Assembly (NCBI GenBank): GCA_016195395.1
Contig: JACPZR010000494.1
Coordinates: 1 to 10,840 of the forward strand
Source: Spirochaetia bacterium
Lineage (GTDB): Bacteria > Spirochaetota > Leptospirae > Leptospirales > Leptonemataceae
Length of the DNA stretch: 10,840 nt
Reading direction: 5' to 3'
Made by a program: the position numbers and the translations under genes
Notes under the pieces: model-generated
What the model saw: the letters and a program-made list of their open reading frames with translations, nothing else
What the model was told of the DNA's origin: nothing
The model's database searches: none
In this document: positions 1-7,649 of the stretch, one piece after another
Layout: each line of letters opens with the position of its first letter
How positions within the stretch are numbered: the stretch's first letter is position 1

Positions 1-491
1 AGACCGTCCGTCATCGCGAGCGGACAGGTGATGCCGGCCTCGCCGTCGAGATTCATGAGATACGCAAGAGCCATCCGGTGGGTGGTGGTGAAGGGATGTT
101 TCCATTCAGGATGGAAGTCCAGGTTCACGATACCGTGTTCATAGCAGATCCGTCTGATCTCTTTCTGTTCTGTGCAGTAGCGGATCTCGTCGATTCGTTC
201 GCCCGTCTTGTCAAATTTTACCAGTTCGCCGTACTTGCCCTCTTTGTGCGCTTCGATGGCCAGCTCGTCCAAGATCCCGCCCACAAGGGCCCCGAAGTCG
301 GACAAATGGCGGTCCATATCCCCTGCGTGCCCTGCATCAAGCGCGGACGCTTCCTCTTTAACAATGCGTTTGAGAATGGTATCGAGCTCAAAGAAGTTCT
401 GCCCGCGCACGCCCTTGTAACCTGTGATGTCGAAGGGGGCAAGGCCGGGGTTTGCGGTGGGTTCAAGAGCGCTGGGAGTGGCCGTAGTCAT
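1..491 (-). CDS. Acyl-CoA dehydrogenase family protein, AidB-like, N-terminal part (runs off left edge)
   Basis: This frame is open from an ATG at 491 down to the window edge, giving 163 complete residues. The first 50 residues hold an N-terminal block (N14-PGLAPF, YKG, NFFELD at 32-37). A helical region follows, with the motifs HPFTTTHRMALAYLMN (132-147) and EAGITCPLAMTDG (151-163). The Glu-Ala-Gly...Cys-Pro-Leu-Ala-Met-Thr block is the start of the FAD-binding middle domain of acyl-CoA dehydrogenases, particularly the larger AidB-like forms. Such flavoproteins oxidise acyl-CoA thioesters to enoyl-CoA and pass electrons to ETF; substrate chain length cannot be told from this fragment. The catalytic base and C-terminal helical bundle lie outside the window. 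The start at 491 was chosen because it is the first ATG in frame and the sequence after it is family-like; no clear Shine-Dalgarno sequence precedes it. The gene is divergent from ispG with an 80-bp gap. I am sure of the family and unsure of the subfamily. Confidence 0.75.
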   Translation of the reverse strand, partial: MTTATPSALEPTANPGLAPFDITGYKGVRGQNFFELDTILKRIVKEEASALDAGHAGDMDRHLSDFGALVGGILDELAIEAHKEGKYGELVKFDKTGERIDEIRYCTEQKEIRRICYEHGIVNLDFHPEWKHPFTTTHRMALAYLMNLDGEAGITCPLAMTDG

Positions 492-570
492 ATGACATGC
501 CGAAACGACGGACCCCGCTGGCAACGAAAATCGTACTTGGCCCCCGGCGCGGGATGCGAAAGCTGGAACT
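492..570. promoter_or_regulatory. Divergent intergenic region between acyl-CoA dehydrogenase and ispG
   Basis: These 79 bases separate two divergently transcribed start codons and must carry both 5' regions unless transcription starts inside a neighbour. I see no convincing -35/-10 pair on either strand. The only purine stretch before ispG is a short GGAAC just upstream of the ATG, so any ribosome binding site is weak. Confidence 0.35.
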
Positions 571-2625
571 ATGCAGCAGACCCTCACGGGATTGCCTCCC
601 ACCCTCACAGGCCGCTACGTGGATAACCCGTTCACCTACGTGAGACGACGCACCCGCGAGGTCATGATTGGCAGCGTGGGCGTGGGCGGCAAAAACCCCA
701 TTCGGATTCAGTCCATGACGGTTGCCGATACCATGGACACAGCGGCCGTGGTGAAAGAAACCCTGGGCCTCGTGGAAGCTGGCTGTGAAATTGTGCGCAT
801 CACCGCGCCCCGTTTGGAAGAGGCCAGGAACCTTGGGGAAATCAAGCGCGAACTGCTGCGGCTCGGGTGCAAAGTCCCGCTCGTCGCCGACATTCACTTC
901 CAGCCCCAGGCAGCGCTCGAAGCGGCTGAACATGTAGAGAAAGTCCGGATCAACCCCGGAAACTACGCTGACAGAAAGCGGTTTGAAATCATTGAATATT
1001 CGGACAAAGACTATCAGGAAGAACTGGAGCGCATTCACGACAGCTTCAAGCCCCTGGTTCTCCGCATGAAAGAGCTGGGCCGGGCGCTCCGCATCGGCAC
1101 AAACCACGGTTCCCTCTCCGACCGGATCATGAACCGCTTTGGTGACACGCCGATGGGAATGGTGGAGTCGGCTTTGGAATTTATCCGCATCTGCCGCCAG
1201 TACGACTTTCACTCCATTGTAGTCTCCATGAAATCATCGAACCCTCAGGTGATGGTTCAGGCCTACCGAATGCTCTGCGAGGCGTTCGACAAAGAAGACA
1301 TGGATTATCCTCTCCACCTGGGTGTGACCGAGGCGGGCCTTGGGCTGGACGGGCGGATGAAATCGGCGGTAGGAATTGGGACGCTATTGGAGGATGGGAT
1401 CGGGGATACGATTCGAGTGTCTCTCACGGAAGACTCCATTCACGAAATCCCCGCGGCGCGTCGTATCGCGGAACGTTATCAGACCGCAGACACTCGGACC
1501 GGGTCAAATGACGACAACGGCTCAGGGACACGAAGCGCAGAAGCGCAGGCGGCCGCGGCTGCAAGCGACGCGCACTTTTCATCTGTCAACCCCTACGCAT
1601 ATCAACGCCTGAAGTCGGACGCGATCCGGCTGGGCGCCGTAGATGTGGGATCCAAACATCCGGTCCGACTCGCGGTCAGACTTAGAGCGGAGAACCCGTC
1701 GCACTGGGATGCCCCGGCGCTTGCGTCGCTCCTGAAAGAAGGGTGCGACATCGTTGTCATTCATGCGGCCAACAGATCGGAAGCAGAACGCCTCTCAAGC
1801 ATCAAGGTTCCGGTCGTTCTGGAAGCGCGTGGCGACGCCGATGATGTGCTGGCCCTTCTCACGGATGCCATTCCCGCCGACGGAAACGGCACCGCGGCGG
1901 CGAAAGGAACGCTGCCTCCGCTCGCCGGGCTTTCTGTCATTGCGCGGGAATCGGACGGCGCCAAAGCCGCTGCCTGGACCCGTGCGGCCGCGGCGCTGCG
2001 CCTTCCACTGCTCGTCAGTCTGGCCTCAGCGGATCAGGTCGCATCATGGAAAGACTGTGCACAAGGGCTGGGACTTTACGCGCCGGACAAAAAGACGGGG
2101 GGCCCGCATGAAATCCGCCGCCTTCTTTCCGGTCGCGGGGCACTGCCCCTGCTTCTGCGGGCCGAGTATGCGTCGGCTGATGAGGCGTTATTCAGTGGAT
2201 CCATCCAGGCAGGTTCAGCTCTCTTGGACGGCATGGGAGACATTCTGCTCGCTGACGTGGGCTCCCCGGAAGAGTCGCTTCGATTTGGACTGGACCTTCT
2301 GCAAGCCACGCGGCTGCGGATGTCGAAAACGGAATACATCAGCTGTCCATCCTGCGGCCGCACCCTCTTTGATCTTCAGGACACAACGGCACGAATCAAG
2401 GCGCGGACAGGGCATCTGAAAGGCGCAAAAATTGCGGTGATGGGCTGCATCGTCAACGGTCCCGGCGAAATGGCCGACGCGGATTTTGGATATGTGGGCG
2501 CCGGACCGGGTCGGATTCATCTTTACAGGGGAAAAGAGCTGGTCAAACGCAATCTTCCGTCTGAAACTGCCGATGAAGAACTTGTAGCTCTGATCAAGGA
2601 ACATGGGATGTGGGTGGAACCTTAA
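571..2625 (+). CDS. ispG: 4-hydroxy-3-methylbut-2-enyl-diphosphate synthase, long three-domain form
   Basis: IspG converts 2-C-methyl-D-erythritol 2,4-cyclodiphosphate to HMBPP, the penultimate step of the MEP isoprenoid pathway, in the cytoplasm, using a [4Fe-4S] cluster and two electrons from flavodoxin or ferredoxin. The TIM-barrel domain occupies about residues 19-305 (NPIRIQSMT at 47-55, NHGSLSDRIMNRFGDTPMGM from 178). The C-terminal cluster domain carries CPSC (C592, C595) and GCIVNGPGEM (C626, E633), matching the spacing of C270, C273, C305 and E312 in E. coli. At 684 residues it is far longer than the roughly 370-residue E. coli type. The extra length is a linker (about 306-338, Gly/Ser/Asp then Ala-rich) and an inserted A* domain (about 340-575), as in plant, chlamydial and leptospiral forms. 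The ATG at 571 is preferred because a second ATG at 664 would remove the conserved NPFTYVRR block. A terminator-like hairpin follows the stop codon. Confidence 0.97.
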   Translation: MQQTLTGLPPTLTGRYVDNPFTYVRRRTREVMIGSVGVGGKNPIRIQSMTVADTMDTAAVVKETLGLVEAGCEIVRITAPRLEEARNLGEIKRELLRLGCKVPLVADIHFQPQAALEAAEHVEKVRINPGNYADRKRFEIIEYSDKDYQEELERIHDSFKPLVLRMKELGRALRIGTNHGSLSDRIMNRFGDTPMGMVESALEFIRICRQYDFHSIVVSMKSSNPQVMVQAYRMLCEAFDKEDMDYPLHLGVTEAGLGLDGRMKSAVGIGTLLEDGIGDTIRVSLTEDSIHEIPAARRIAERYQTADTRTGSNDDNGSGTRSAEAQAAAAASDAHFSSVNPYAYQRLKSDAIRLGAVDVGSKHPVRLAVRLRAENPSHWDAPALASLLKEGCDIVVIHAANRSEAERLSSIKVPVVLEARGDADDVLALLTDAIPADGNGTAAAKGTLPPLAGLSVIARESDGAKAAAWTRAAAALRLPLLVSLASADQVASWKDCAQGLGLYAPDKKTGGPHEIRRLLSGRGALPLLLRAEYASADEALFSGSIQAGSALLDGMGDILLADVGSPEESLRFGLDLLQATRLRMSKTEYISCPSCGRTLFDLQDTTARIKARTGHLKGAKIAVMGCIVNGPGEMADADFGYVGAGPGRIHLYRGKELVKRNLPSETADEELVALIKEHGMWVEP

Positions 2626-2660
2626 CACCCCGCCCACCGTCTAAATCAGGCAAGATTCCC

Positions 2661-2682
2661 CCACCCCCTGTGGGTGGTTTTT
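2661..2682 (+). terminator. Rho-independent terminator after ispG
   Basis: CCACCC (2661-2666) and GGGTGG (2672-2677) can pair into a 6-bp GC-rich stem with a 5-base loop, followed at once by five T residues (2678-2682). It lies 36 bases after the ispG stop and before the lipoprotein genes, so it probably makes ispG a separate transcript. Confidence 0.75.
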
Positions 2683-2787
2683 GGAGGGGGGCGAATTAAA
2701 CCCGTCGAACCGCGGCGGGCCGGTGAGCATGGCCGCATACCCTGACACATCCCAAACGTCAAGCGATGAAAATGTCGCACTCTCATG

Positions 2788-2817
2788 CATACTAGTATGG
2801 GGAGGTTCGCGTACGCG
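2788..2817. promoter_or_regulatory. Two neighbouring perfect palindromes upstream of the lipoprotein pair
   Basis: CATACTAGTATG (2788-2799) and CGCGTACGCG (2808-2817) are each perfect inverted repeats. Their centres are 19 bp apart and they sit 23-52 bases before the chosen start of the first lipoprotein. They could be operator-like sites for a dimeric regulator. Palindromes of this length also arise by chance, and no clear promoter elements flank them. A GGGGAGG at 2799-2805 between the two arms looks like a ribosome binding site, but it lies 34 bases before the ATG at 2840. Confidence 0.25.
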
Positions 2818-2839
2818 CGCCAGCGCCCGTATACCGGGA

Positions 2840-3859
2840 ATGGCCATCGCTCTCATCGCGTCGCTTCTGGCAATAGCCAGCTGTACGGCAGAACCCCCTC
2901 CAGATTCACTGACCGGACTCATGATCCTCTCGCAACAGGTAGCCGGAGCGGGTGTATTGATTACGCCGGTGAGCGGACATACGCACGACCTGGGACTCGC
3001 TGTGGGTGACACCTCCGTTTCAGGGAAGGCGGGAGTCTACATTTCATTGCGGAGCCAACCCAGCGCCGACGTCACGGTCGGTCCGTTTTCTGTCAGCATT
3101 CCCTCAACCGCGGCCATGATCTATCCTTCCGGCGCTGCGACATCGATCACTTTCACACCGGCCAATTGGTCTACGCCCGTGCTCGTGGCCTATGCCGGGG
3201 TGGCCGACCTGGCCGTCACGGGCGACCAGACCTACACAATCGCATTTGGCTCTACCGTAAGTCAGGACCAGCTCTATAACGGGATCACTTTGCCGTCGCA
3301 GACTAACGTCAACGAGGACAGGGATAAGTACATATATGTGACTGCGGGCGCATGGATGGGATCTGCCGTGGGTGGAACCGCCGGCGCGGATACAAAGTGC
3401 AACGCGGCCGATGCGAATAAACCCGCCCTTGCGTGGCCTACTTACCAGGCTCTTTTGGCTGACGGTGTCAATCGCATTGGGTCGGTAACAAGCAATGCAG
3501 GCGACGGTCAGAAGAGCTGGCCGCTCAAAGCGGGATATTTGTATCACCGCGCGTCAGATAACGCACGCATTTTCTATATTGGCAGTTCACGGATTTACCC
3601 GCTCGGCACAGGAGCTCCTCCCGGCGCCTGCCCCAATTACCTGGGATCTTGGATCAGCAGATTCACCGTGGGCGCCACACTAGCTTGGACCGGTCTCCAA
3701 TGTGATTGGACAACAGATGCCAACATATGCACGGGATGGGCGGGTGCGGGGAACGGCGCCGGCGGGAATACTTCCCCCGTGAACGACGTGTCTACTTTGA
3801 ATGCGGGAAACCAAGCGTGCGGTCTCCCCACGGCATCCCTGATATGCGTGCAACAATGA
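2840..3859 (+). CDS. DUF1554-type secreted lipoprotein, first of a tandem pair
   Basis: The product is a predicted 339-residue lipoprotein exported by Sec and lipidated at C15 after a short hydrophobic leader ending LLAIASC. Residues about 60-160 form a beta-rich, Calx-beta-like segment (AGVYISLRSQPSADVTVGP, then FTPANWSTP, GDQTYTIAFG, SQDQLYNG). Residues 163-339 match the DUF1554 pattern of leptospiral lipoproteins: KYIYVT (163-168), GADTKCN, ANKPALAWPTYQALLADG (192-209), W284-TGLQCDWTT, C297, W300-AGAG and a terminal CVQQ. Six cysteines (187, 264, 288, 297, 327, 336) recur in the downstream paralogue and may form disulphides. The function is unknown; a surface or periplasmic binding role is a guess. 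The start is uncertain. The frame stays open upstream, with another ATG at 2729, but only the 2840 start places the leader at the N-terminus. That leader lacks the usual positive residues, which lie just upstream in frame (RTRASAR). It overlaps the next gene by 4 bp. Confidence 0.8.
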   Translation: MAIALIASLLAIASCTAEPPPDSLTGLMILSQQVAGAGVLITPVSGHTHDLGLAVGDTSVSGKAGVYISLRSQPSADVTVGPFSVSIPSTAAMIYPSGAATSITFTPANWSTPVLVAYAGVADLAVTGDQTYTIAFGSTVSQDQLYNGITLPSQTNVNEDRDKYIYVTAGAWMGSAVGGTAGADTKCNAADANKPALAWPTYQALLADGVNRIGSVTSNAGDGQKSWPLKAGYLYHRASDNARIFYIGSSRIYPLGTGAPPGACPNYLGSWISRFTVGATLAWTGLQCDWTTDANICTGWAGAGNGAGGNTSPVNDVSTLNAGNQACGLPTASLICVQQ

Positions 3860-4878
3860 GAAGATTTTTCCTGCTGACAGCGTTATTCCTTGCCGGCGGC
3901 GCTTTTGTTTTCGCCGGAAGTGGATGCGCCAAAACCTATCCGGGCGATCCGGAAGCGGCGCTGACACTTCTCTCGAGCCAGGTAGTGGCCGCGGGCCTGT
4001 CTGTCACGCCGATCACCGCCCGCACCACTGAGAACGGCGGTGCCGCGGGGTTCTACGTTTCACTCCGCACGCAGCCCGTGAGCAATGTGACGGTAGGGCC
4101 CATCACGATCAGCAATGGAGAGGCCTCCGTCTTTTCAGGACAGGTCCTCACGTTCACTACCACCAATTGGTCCACCGGACAACTGGTGATACTCGTAGGG
4201 AACGATGATTTTATCGTAGATGGTAACGTCAGCTATAACATTACGGTAGGTCCGATCGCAAGCCAGGACGCATTGTATGCAAGTATTCCACCCGTGGTAC
4301 TCACCAACATCAATGATGACAATGACAAGTATATCTATGTAACCACCAACGTTACACCCGGAGTCCAGTTCACGAGCGTGGCCACGGCTGACACGATCTG
4401 CAACAGCAATGCCAACAAACCATCGCTGGCGGGCGCCACCTACGCGGCCATGCTTGTTGATGGCGGGGCCGGTTGTGTTGGAGCCACGCGATGCGCAAGT
4501 TCAACACCGAATACAGGACTGGGCCAGGCTATCGGCCTAAAGTGGGTTTTTCATGTCACCGGCCTCCCCAGCTACGTCCGTAAAGACGGAGTGCGTGTTT
4601 TCGTCCCAAATGTTGTAAATCTCTTCAACTTTGGAGCGGGCGTGGCGCCGGCCTGCGGGTCCTTTCAGCTCGACAACGGATGGGACGCGTCCGCGGCAAC
4701 CGTATGGACCGGCCTGAACTGTGATTGGACGACTGATACAGCGAACACCTGCAACAACTGGGCGGGCGCGGGCACAGGGCGGTACGCCGTCGGCACGGCT
4801 AAAGACACTACCTCCGTCTTCAGCGCAATTGACGTTGGCTGCGCCACTGCTCGCCCGATCGTCTGCGTACAGCAGTAA
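3856..4878 (+). CDS. DUF1554-type secreted lipoprotein, second of a tandem pair
   Basis: This is a predicted 340-residue lipoprotein. It has a basic, hydrophobic leader (MRRFFLLTALFLAGG...) and a lipobox GSGC, so lipidation is at C24. The architecture matches its upstream neighbour: a Calx-beta-like segment (about 60-155; AAGFYVSLRTQPVSNVTVGP, TTTNWSTGQL, VDGNVSYNITVG) and a DUF1554 domain (158-340; DKYIYVT, NANKPSLAGATYAAMLVDG, VWTGLNCDWTTD, NNWAGAGTG, CVQQ at the end). The six shared cysteines are C182, C267, C289, C299, C329 and C337. C207 and C213 (GCVGATRC) are an added pair. The ATG at 3856 overlaps the previous TGA (ATGA at 3856-3859), and no Shine-Dalgarno sequence precedes it, suggesting reinitiation. 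An in-frame ATG at 3844 is the alternative start and would add four residues. The binding target and function are unknown; sorting to outer membrane or periplasm cannot be read from the sequence. It converges with the PAP2 gene. Confidence 0.85.
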   Translation: MRRFFLLTALFLAGGAFVFAGSGCAKTYPGDPEAALTLLSSQVVAAGLSVTPITARTTENGGAAGFYVSLRTQPVSNVTVGPITISNGEASVFSGQVLTFTTTNWSTGQLVILVGNDDFIVDGNVSYNITVGPIASQDALYASIPPVVLTNINDDNDKYIYVTTNVTPGVQFTSVATADTICNSNANKPSLAGATYAAMLVDGGAGCVGATRCASSTPNTGLGQAIGLKWVFHVTGLPSYVRKDGVRVFVPNVVNLFNFGAGVAPACGSFQLDNGWDASAATVWTGLNCDWTTDTANTCNNWAGAGTGRYAVGTAKDTTSVFSAIDVGCATARPIVCVQQ

Positions 4879-4919
4879 CGGGCCGCTCGCTGACGGACCT
4901 GACACAGCTCGCGTGGTCA
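4879..4919. other. Short convergent gap between lipoprotein and PAP2 genes
   Basis: Two genes end tail-to-tail only 41 bases apart. I find no strong hairpin with a T-run in either direction, so transcripts may overlap or end by a Rho-dependent route. Confidence 0.4.
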
Positions 4920-5675
4920 TTACAACTGACCGGACGCCGCGGCCGATCGCGGACCCAGGAGAAGCCACCCTCTCGCCTCACAAAACTTCCAAACGGCGTA
5001 GACGATAACATACGCGCCCAGAATATCAATGGTGTAGTGCTGGTGCGTTATGACCAATCCCCATACAGTTATCGCATGGTAACAGACAAGAGCGACGATC
5101 CACGGCCGCCGGATGGATGCGGCAAGCGAATCGCTGCGGGTCCGAACTGCGGCCATGATGAGAAGAAACGTGGTAGCCGTGTGTCCCGAAAAGAACAGGT
5201 CCTGCGTCAGGTAGAGCGCCGAAAGGCCGGAGCCTCCAAAGAGCACATCAAGGGGGAACCATTGGTGAACAAGGAGAGGAAGCGTAATCTCTGAGGGCTT
5301 GAGCGTGAGAAATGCCTTGGGCGCGTTTCCGATAATCGTATCGGTGGGGCCCAGGCTCGTCAGAGGGATGAAGATTCCACGGAGCACCGTTACGATCGTG
5401 CCCACACGCAGGTAGTTCACCGCCGTTGCGGGCTTAAAGATACACAAAAGCGCAATGCAGACAAAGAGGATCGGGAGCCAGAAAATGGAATTCACCCAGT
5501 AAAGCTCCATCCGCGGGGTGACCCATGTGTGGAGGAGGTCCGGGATGACGGGACCACGGCGCGTCTCCGCAAAGAGGGCCGATGTCTGCATCAGTACATA
5601 CGCGGTGTACTGCATCGCAAGTCCCAGGAGCACAGCCCGGAGCGGGTAACGCGCGCTGTCTGTGGGGCGCTTCAT
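4920..5675 (-). CDS. PAP2/sphingomyelin-synthase-like integral membrane protein
   Basis: The 251-residue product is very hydrophobic, with about six predicted membrane segments (roughly 12-32, 60-80, 88-106, 150-175, 190-210 and 214-232). Two motifs point to the C-terminal PAP2 fold of sphingomyelin-synthase-related enzymes. One is DLFFSGHT (159-166, His165). The other is HQHYTIDILGAY (211-222), with His213 and Asp217 four residues apart, as in the His-His-Asp triad of sphingomyelin synthases and lipid phosphate phosphatases. Such enzymes hydrolyse or transfer phospho-head-groups on lipids, with the active site usually on the non-cytoplasmic face. Whether this one is a phosphatase or a head-group transferase cannot be decided here, and sphingolipid synthesis is not implied. 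The ATG at 5675 overlaps the stop of the upstream M23 gene (ATGA, 5675-5672) and no Shine-Dalgarno is visible, so translational coupling to the peptidase is likely. Confidence 0.8.
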   Translation of the reverse strand: MKRPTDSARYPLRAVLLGLAMQYTAYVLMQTSALFAETRRGPVIPDLLHTWVTPRMELYWVNSIFWLPILFVCIALLCIFKPATAVNYLRVGTIVTVLRGIFIPLTSLGPTDTIIGNAPKAFLTLKPSEITLPLLVHQWFPLDVLFGGSGLSALYLTQDLFFSGHTATTFLLIMAAVRTRSDSLAASIRRPWIVALVCYHAITVWGLVITHQHYTIDILGAYVIVYAVWKFCEARGWLLLGPRSAAASGQL

Positions 5676-7561
5676 TTTTCGTGCGACGACGGCACGATAT
5701 AGTCAAACATCCAGTCCGATTCATTGCCCGCCTTGTCCTTCAAGCGCAATGACAACAGCGCCCCTCGCGGACCCACAAGCTCTTCAGGAACTGTCACGCG
5801 CAGAACATTGTTGTCTTCTTCCCAGTGGGATGGAATTCTTTCGCCGTCCAAAAGCACCACCGATCCCCGGGGGTCAATGCCCGACCCGCTTTCGCGCACA
5901 CCGTACTCACGGAAGTAATCGCGTCCCTCTTCGGTGCGTGCAAGCGGCCGGTCCCATAAAACAATGTGGGCAAAGGCGGGCGGCGTGATGTCGGCCAGCT
6001 GCGCCACGAGCCCCTCGAATCGCAGCTTGAACTGATATGAAACCACGCCCCCTCCCCGCGCCGATGGATACGCGAGACGGATCCACTGTCCCGTGCTCTT
6101 GTGCATGACGTAGAGGGCCACGCGCTTATCCCCCGTATCCGGATATGTGATGCGCGCTTCTGTACCGTCACGGTAAAAGAGATCTCGGTTTGAAATCAGA
6201 AATCCCGGGCCTGCGAGAGCATATTTCCCGTTCTCTGTCACCCAGTCGCCTTCGGCTCTGCCCTGCGAAGACGCAGAAGGCGCGGGAACACGTGTGATCT
6301 CTGACTGCTCTCGCACAAACTCCGCCTCTGCAAGCGGCCGCACTTTCACATACCCCGGCTCAAGAATACTTCCGGGTTGAAAGAAGAGCGTCAGGTCTGA
6401 TCGTCCTGATGCCGCATGCACCGGACTTGACCGCCCCGCAATAACGCGCGTGAACCCCGCGGATTCCGGCGTGACCTTGCTGGTTTTGGCCGACTTGCTT
6501 CGCGTGAGCTTCACGACCACGTGCGACTGGTTGCCCGTGGCATCGCCCACTTCCAGCCGGAAGAGACCGCTTTCCGGAATCGCCTGGTCCTGTCCCAGGA
6601 GGTACACATATTCCCGGCCCACATACGTGCGGGTTCCGTCGTACACGGAATCGGCGTTGAAGATTTCGCCGGTGAGAATCTTATCCATATGTTTCTCAAA
6701 AAGCGGCGGCGGAGCGGACCCCGCAGAACCTTTCACGGACCCTGACGCACCCGGCTCCAGTGAGAGGCGCACCCAGCTGACAGCATTCACGTTCAGAGCT
6801 GCCATCGTGTCGTGTGCGCCGATCATAAACCTGATCTTGTCCGCATCCACTTCCGGCGCGAGCTCGGCCTCGTACTTCAAGGAGTCTTTCCCGTTCACCG
6901 TCTCTTTTTTCCCCGTGGACACACAGGGGATGCGGACCGTAGTTTCCCCCGACTTTACGTAGACGGCCTGGATGACCGGCGATGTCCGGTCGTTGATTTC
7001 AAAACCCGGCACTGTCAATGGATCCTGGAAATATCCGTTCTTTATGATTTCAAAATGAAGGTGCGGCGGGCCGATCCCGCTTTCCCCCGTCCGCGCAATC
7101 AGCTGTCCGCGTTGAAATCGAAACCAGCCGGGTACAAAGACCGCAGCGTTATGCGTTGGATGAAGCAGCTCCAGAGCAAGCCGCAGGTTTTCAAGGTCCG
7201 CATTGACTCCCCGAAAATCATTCAGGTGCGCAAAGGTCAGCGTCCCCCCGGAGGATGCCATGATCAAAGCATTGCCGTAGCCGCCTTCCTGGACAAAGAG
7301 GCGGATCACCGCGCCGTCGTCGAACGGAAGGGAAACGGGAAGACGGAGCCTGTTGAAGGTTTTGTAATCGAGCGCCAGATGGTAGCGCCCGCCGCGGCGG
7401 TATTCCGCAAAGCTCCCGGAGATATGAACCGGATGAATGGGATGCCTGTCCGGGGGGGATGCGTCCGCCCGGAGCGGACCACCCGGCGTAAGGAGAAGCC
7501 AGGCGGCAGGCGGAAGTAGTGCAGAGAAGGTAAGGAGTAAGAGCCGGCGTGTTGGGCGCAC
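5672..7561 (-). CDS. Secreted M23-family (LytM-like) metallopeptidase with long C-terminal beta-rich region
   Basis: The 629-residue product starts with an N-terminal signal or anchor (MRPTRRLLLLTFSALLPPAA). The M23 domain lies unusually close to it, at about residues 45-185: HLALD (H61, D65), GGYGNALIM, LTFAHLN (H112), GQLIARTGESG and PPHLHFEI (H167, H169). By analogy with LytM, H61, D65 and H169 bind zinc, and H112 and H167 are catalytic, so the site looks complete. M23 enzymes cut peptide cross-links of peptidoglycan in the periplasm. Residues about 190-629 are not a family I can name. They look beta-rich, with Ig-like character near the end (RLKDKAGNESDWMFDYIVP), and could bind wall or partner proteins. 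Translation starts at GTG 7561 with AAGGA about 10 bases upstream. The stop overlaps the PAP2 start by 4 bp. The glycogen-binding-module gene lies 88 bp upstream on the same strand, probably in the same operon. Confidence 0.88.
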   Translation of the reverse strand: MRPTRRLLLLTFSALLPPAAWLLLTPGGPLRADASPPDRHPIHPVHISGSFAEYRRGGRYHLALDYKTFNRLRLPVSLPFDDGAVIRLFVQEGGYGNALIMASSGGTLTFAHLNDFRGVNADLENLRLALELLHPTHNAAVFVPGWFRFQRGQLIARTGESGIGPPHLHFEIIKNGYFQDPLTVPGFEINDRTSPVIQAVYVKSGETTVRIPCVSTGKKETVNGKDSLKYEAELAPEVDADKIRFMIGAHDTMAALNVNAVSWVRLSLEPGASGSVKGSAGSAPPPLFEKHMDKILTGEIFNADSVYDGTRTYVGREYVYLLGQDQAIPESGLFRLEVGDATGNQSHVVVKLTRSKSAKTSKVTPESAGFTRVIAGRSSPVHAASGRSDLTLFFQPGSILEPGYVKVRPLAEAEFVREQSEITRVPAPSASSQGRAEGDWVTENGKYALAGPGFLISNRDLFYRDGTEARITYPDTGDKRVALYVMHKSTGQWIRLAYPSARGGGVVSYQFKLRFEGLVAQLADITPPAFAHIVLWDRPLARTEEGRDYFREYGVRESGSGIDPRGSVVLLDGERIPSHWEEDNNVLRVTVPEELVGPRGALLSLRLKDKAGNESDWMFDYIVPSSHEK

Positions 7562-7605
7562 GAAGGACAGTTCCTTGGTCGAGACTCGTACGGCAACGAC
7601 CTTTC

Positions 7606-7645
7606 AAAGCCCGGGCGACGATCCAGCCGGCCGGGCCCGCGCTTT
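7606..7645 (-). other. Imperfect hairpin between the CBM48 and M23 genes
   Basis: Positions 7635-7645 and 7606-7616 can pair as an 11-bp stem with one mismatch and an 18-base loop, starting 5 bases after the CBM48-gene stop on the minus strand. Only a short CTTTG follows, with no proper U-tract. It could attenuate or stabilise the message rather than terminate it. Confidence 0.35.
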
Positions 7646-7649
7646 CAGG

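Noticed and set aside
78..626. A 182-residue plus-strand frame across the left edge
   Set aside because: It is antisense to the acyl-CoA dehydrogenase N-terminus and overlaps the ispG start in another frame.
463..1212. A 249-residue minus-strand frame overlapping ispG
   Set aside because: It lies antisense to the highly conserved TIM barrel of IspG and also overlaps the acyl-CoA dehydrogenase start; no recognisable motif.
2681..2840. Extended N-terminus of the first lipoprotein from a TTG at 2681
   Set aside because: It would begin inside the ispG terminator T-run and bury the lipobox leader more than 50 residues into the protein.
6812..7519. A 235-residue plus-strand frame over the M23 gene
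   Set aside because: The minus strand encodes a complete M23 zinc site here, so this is a shadow.
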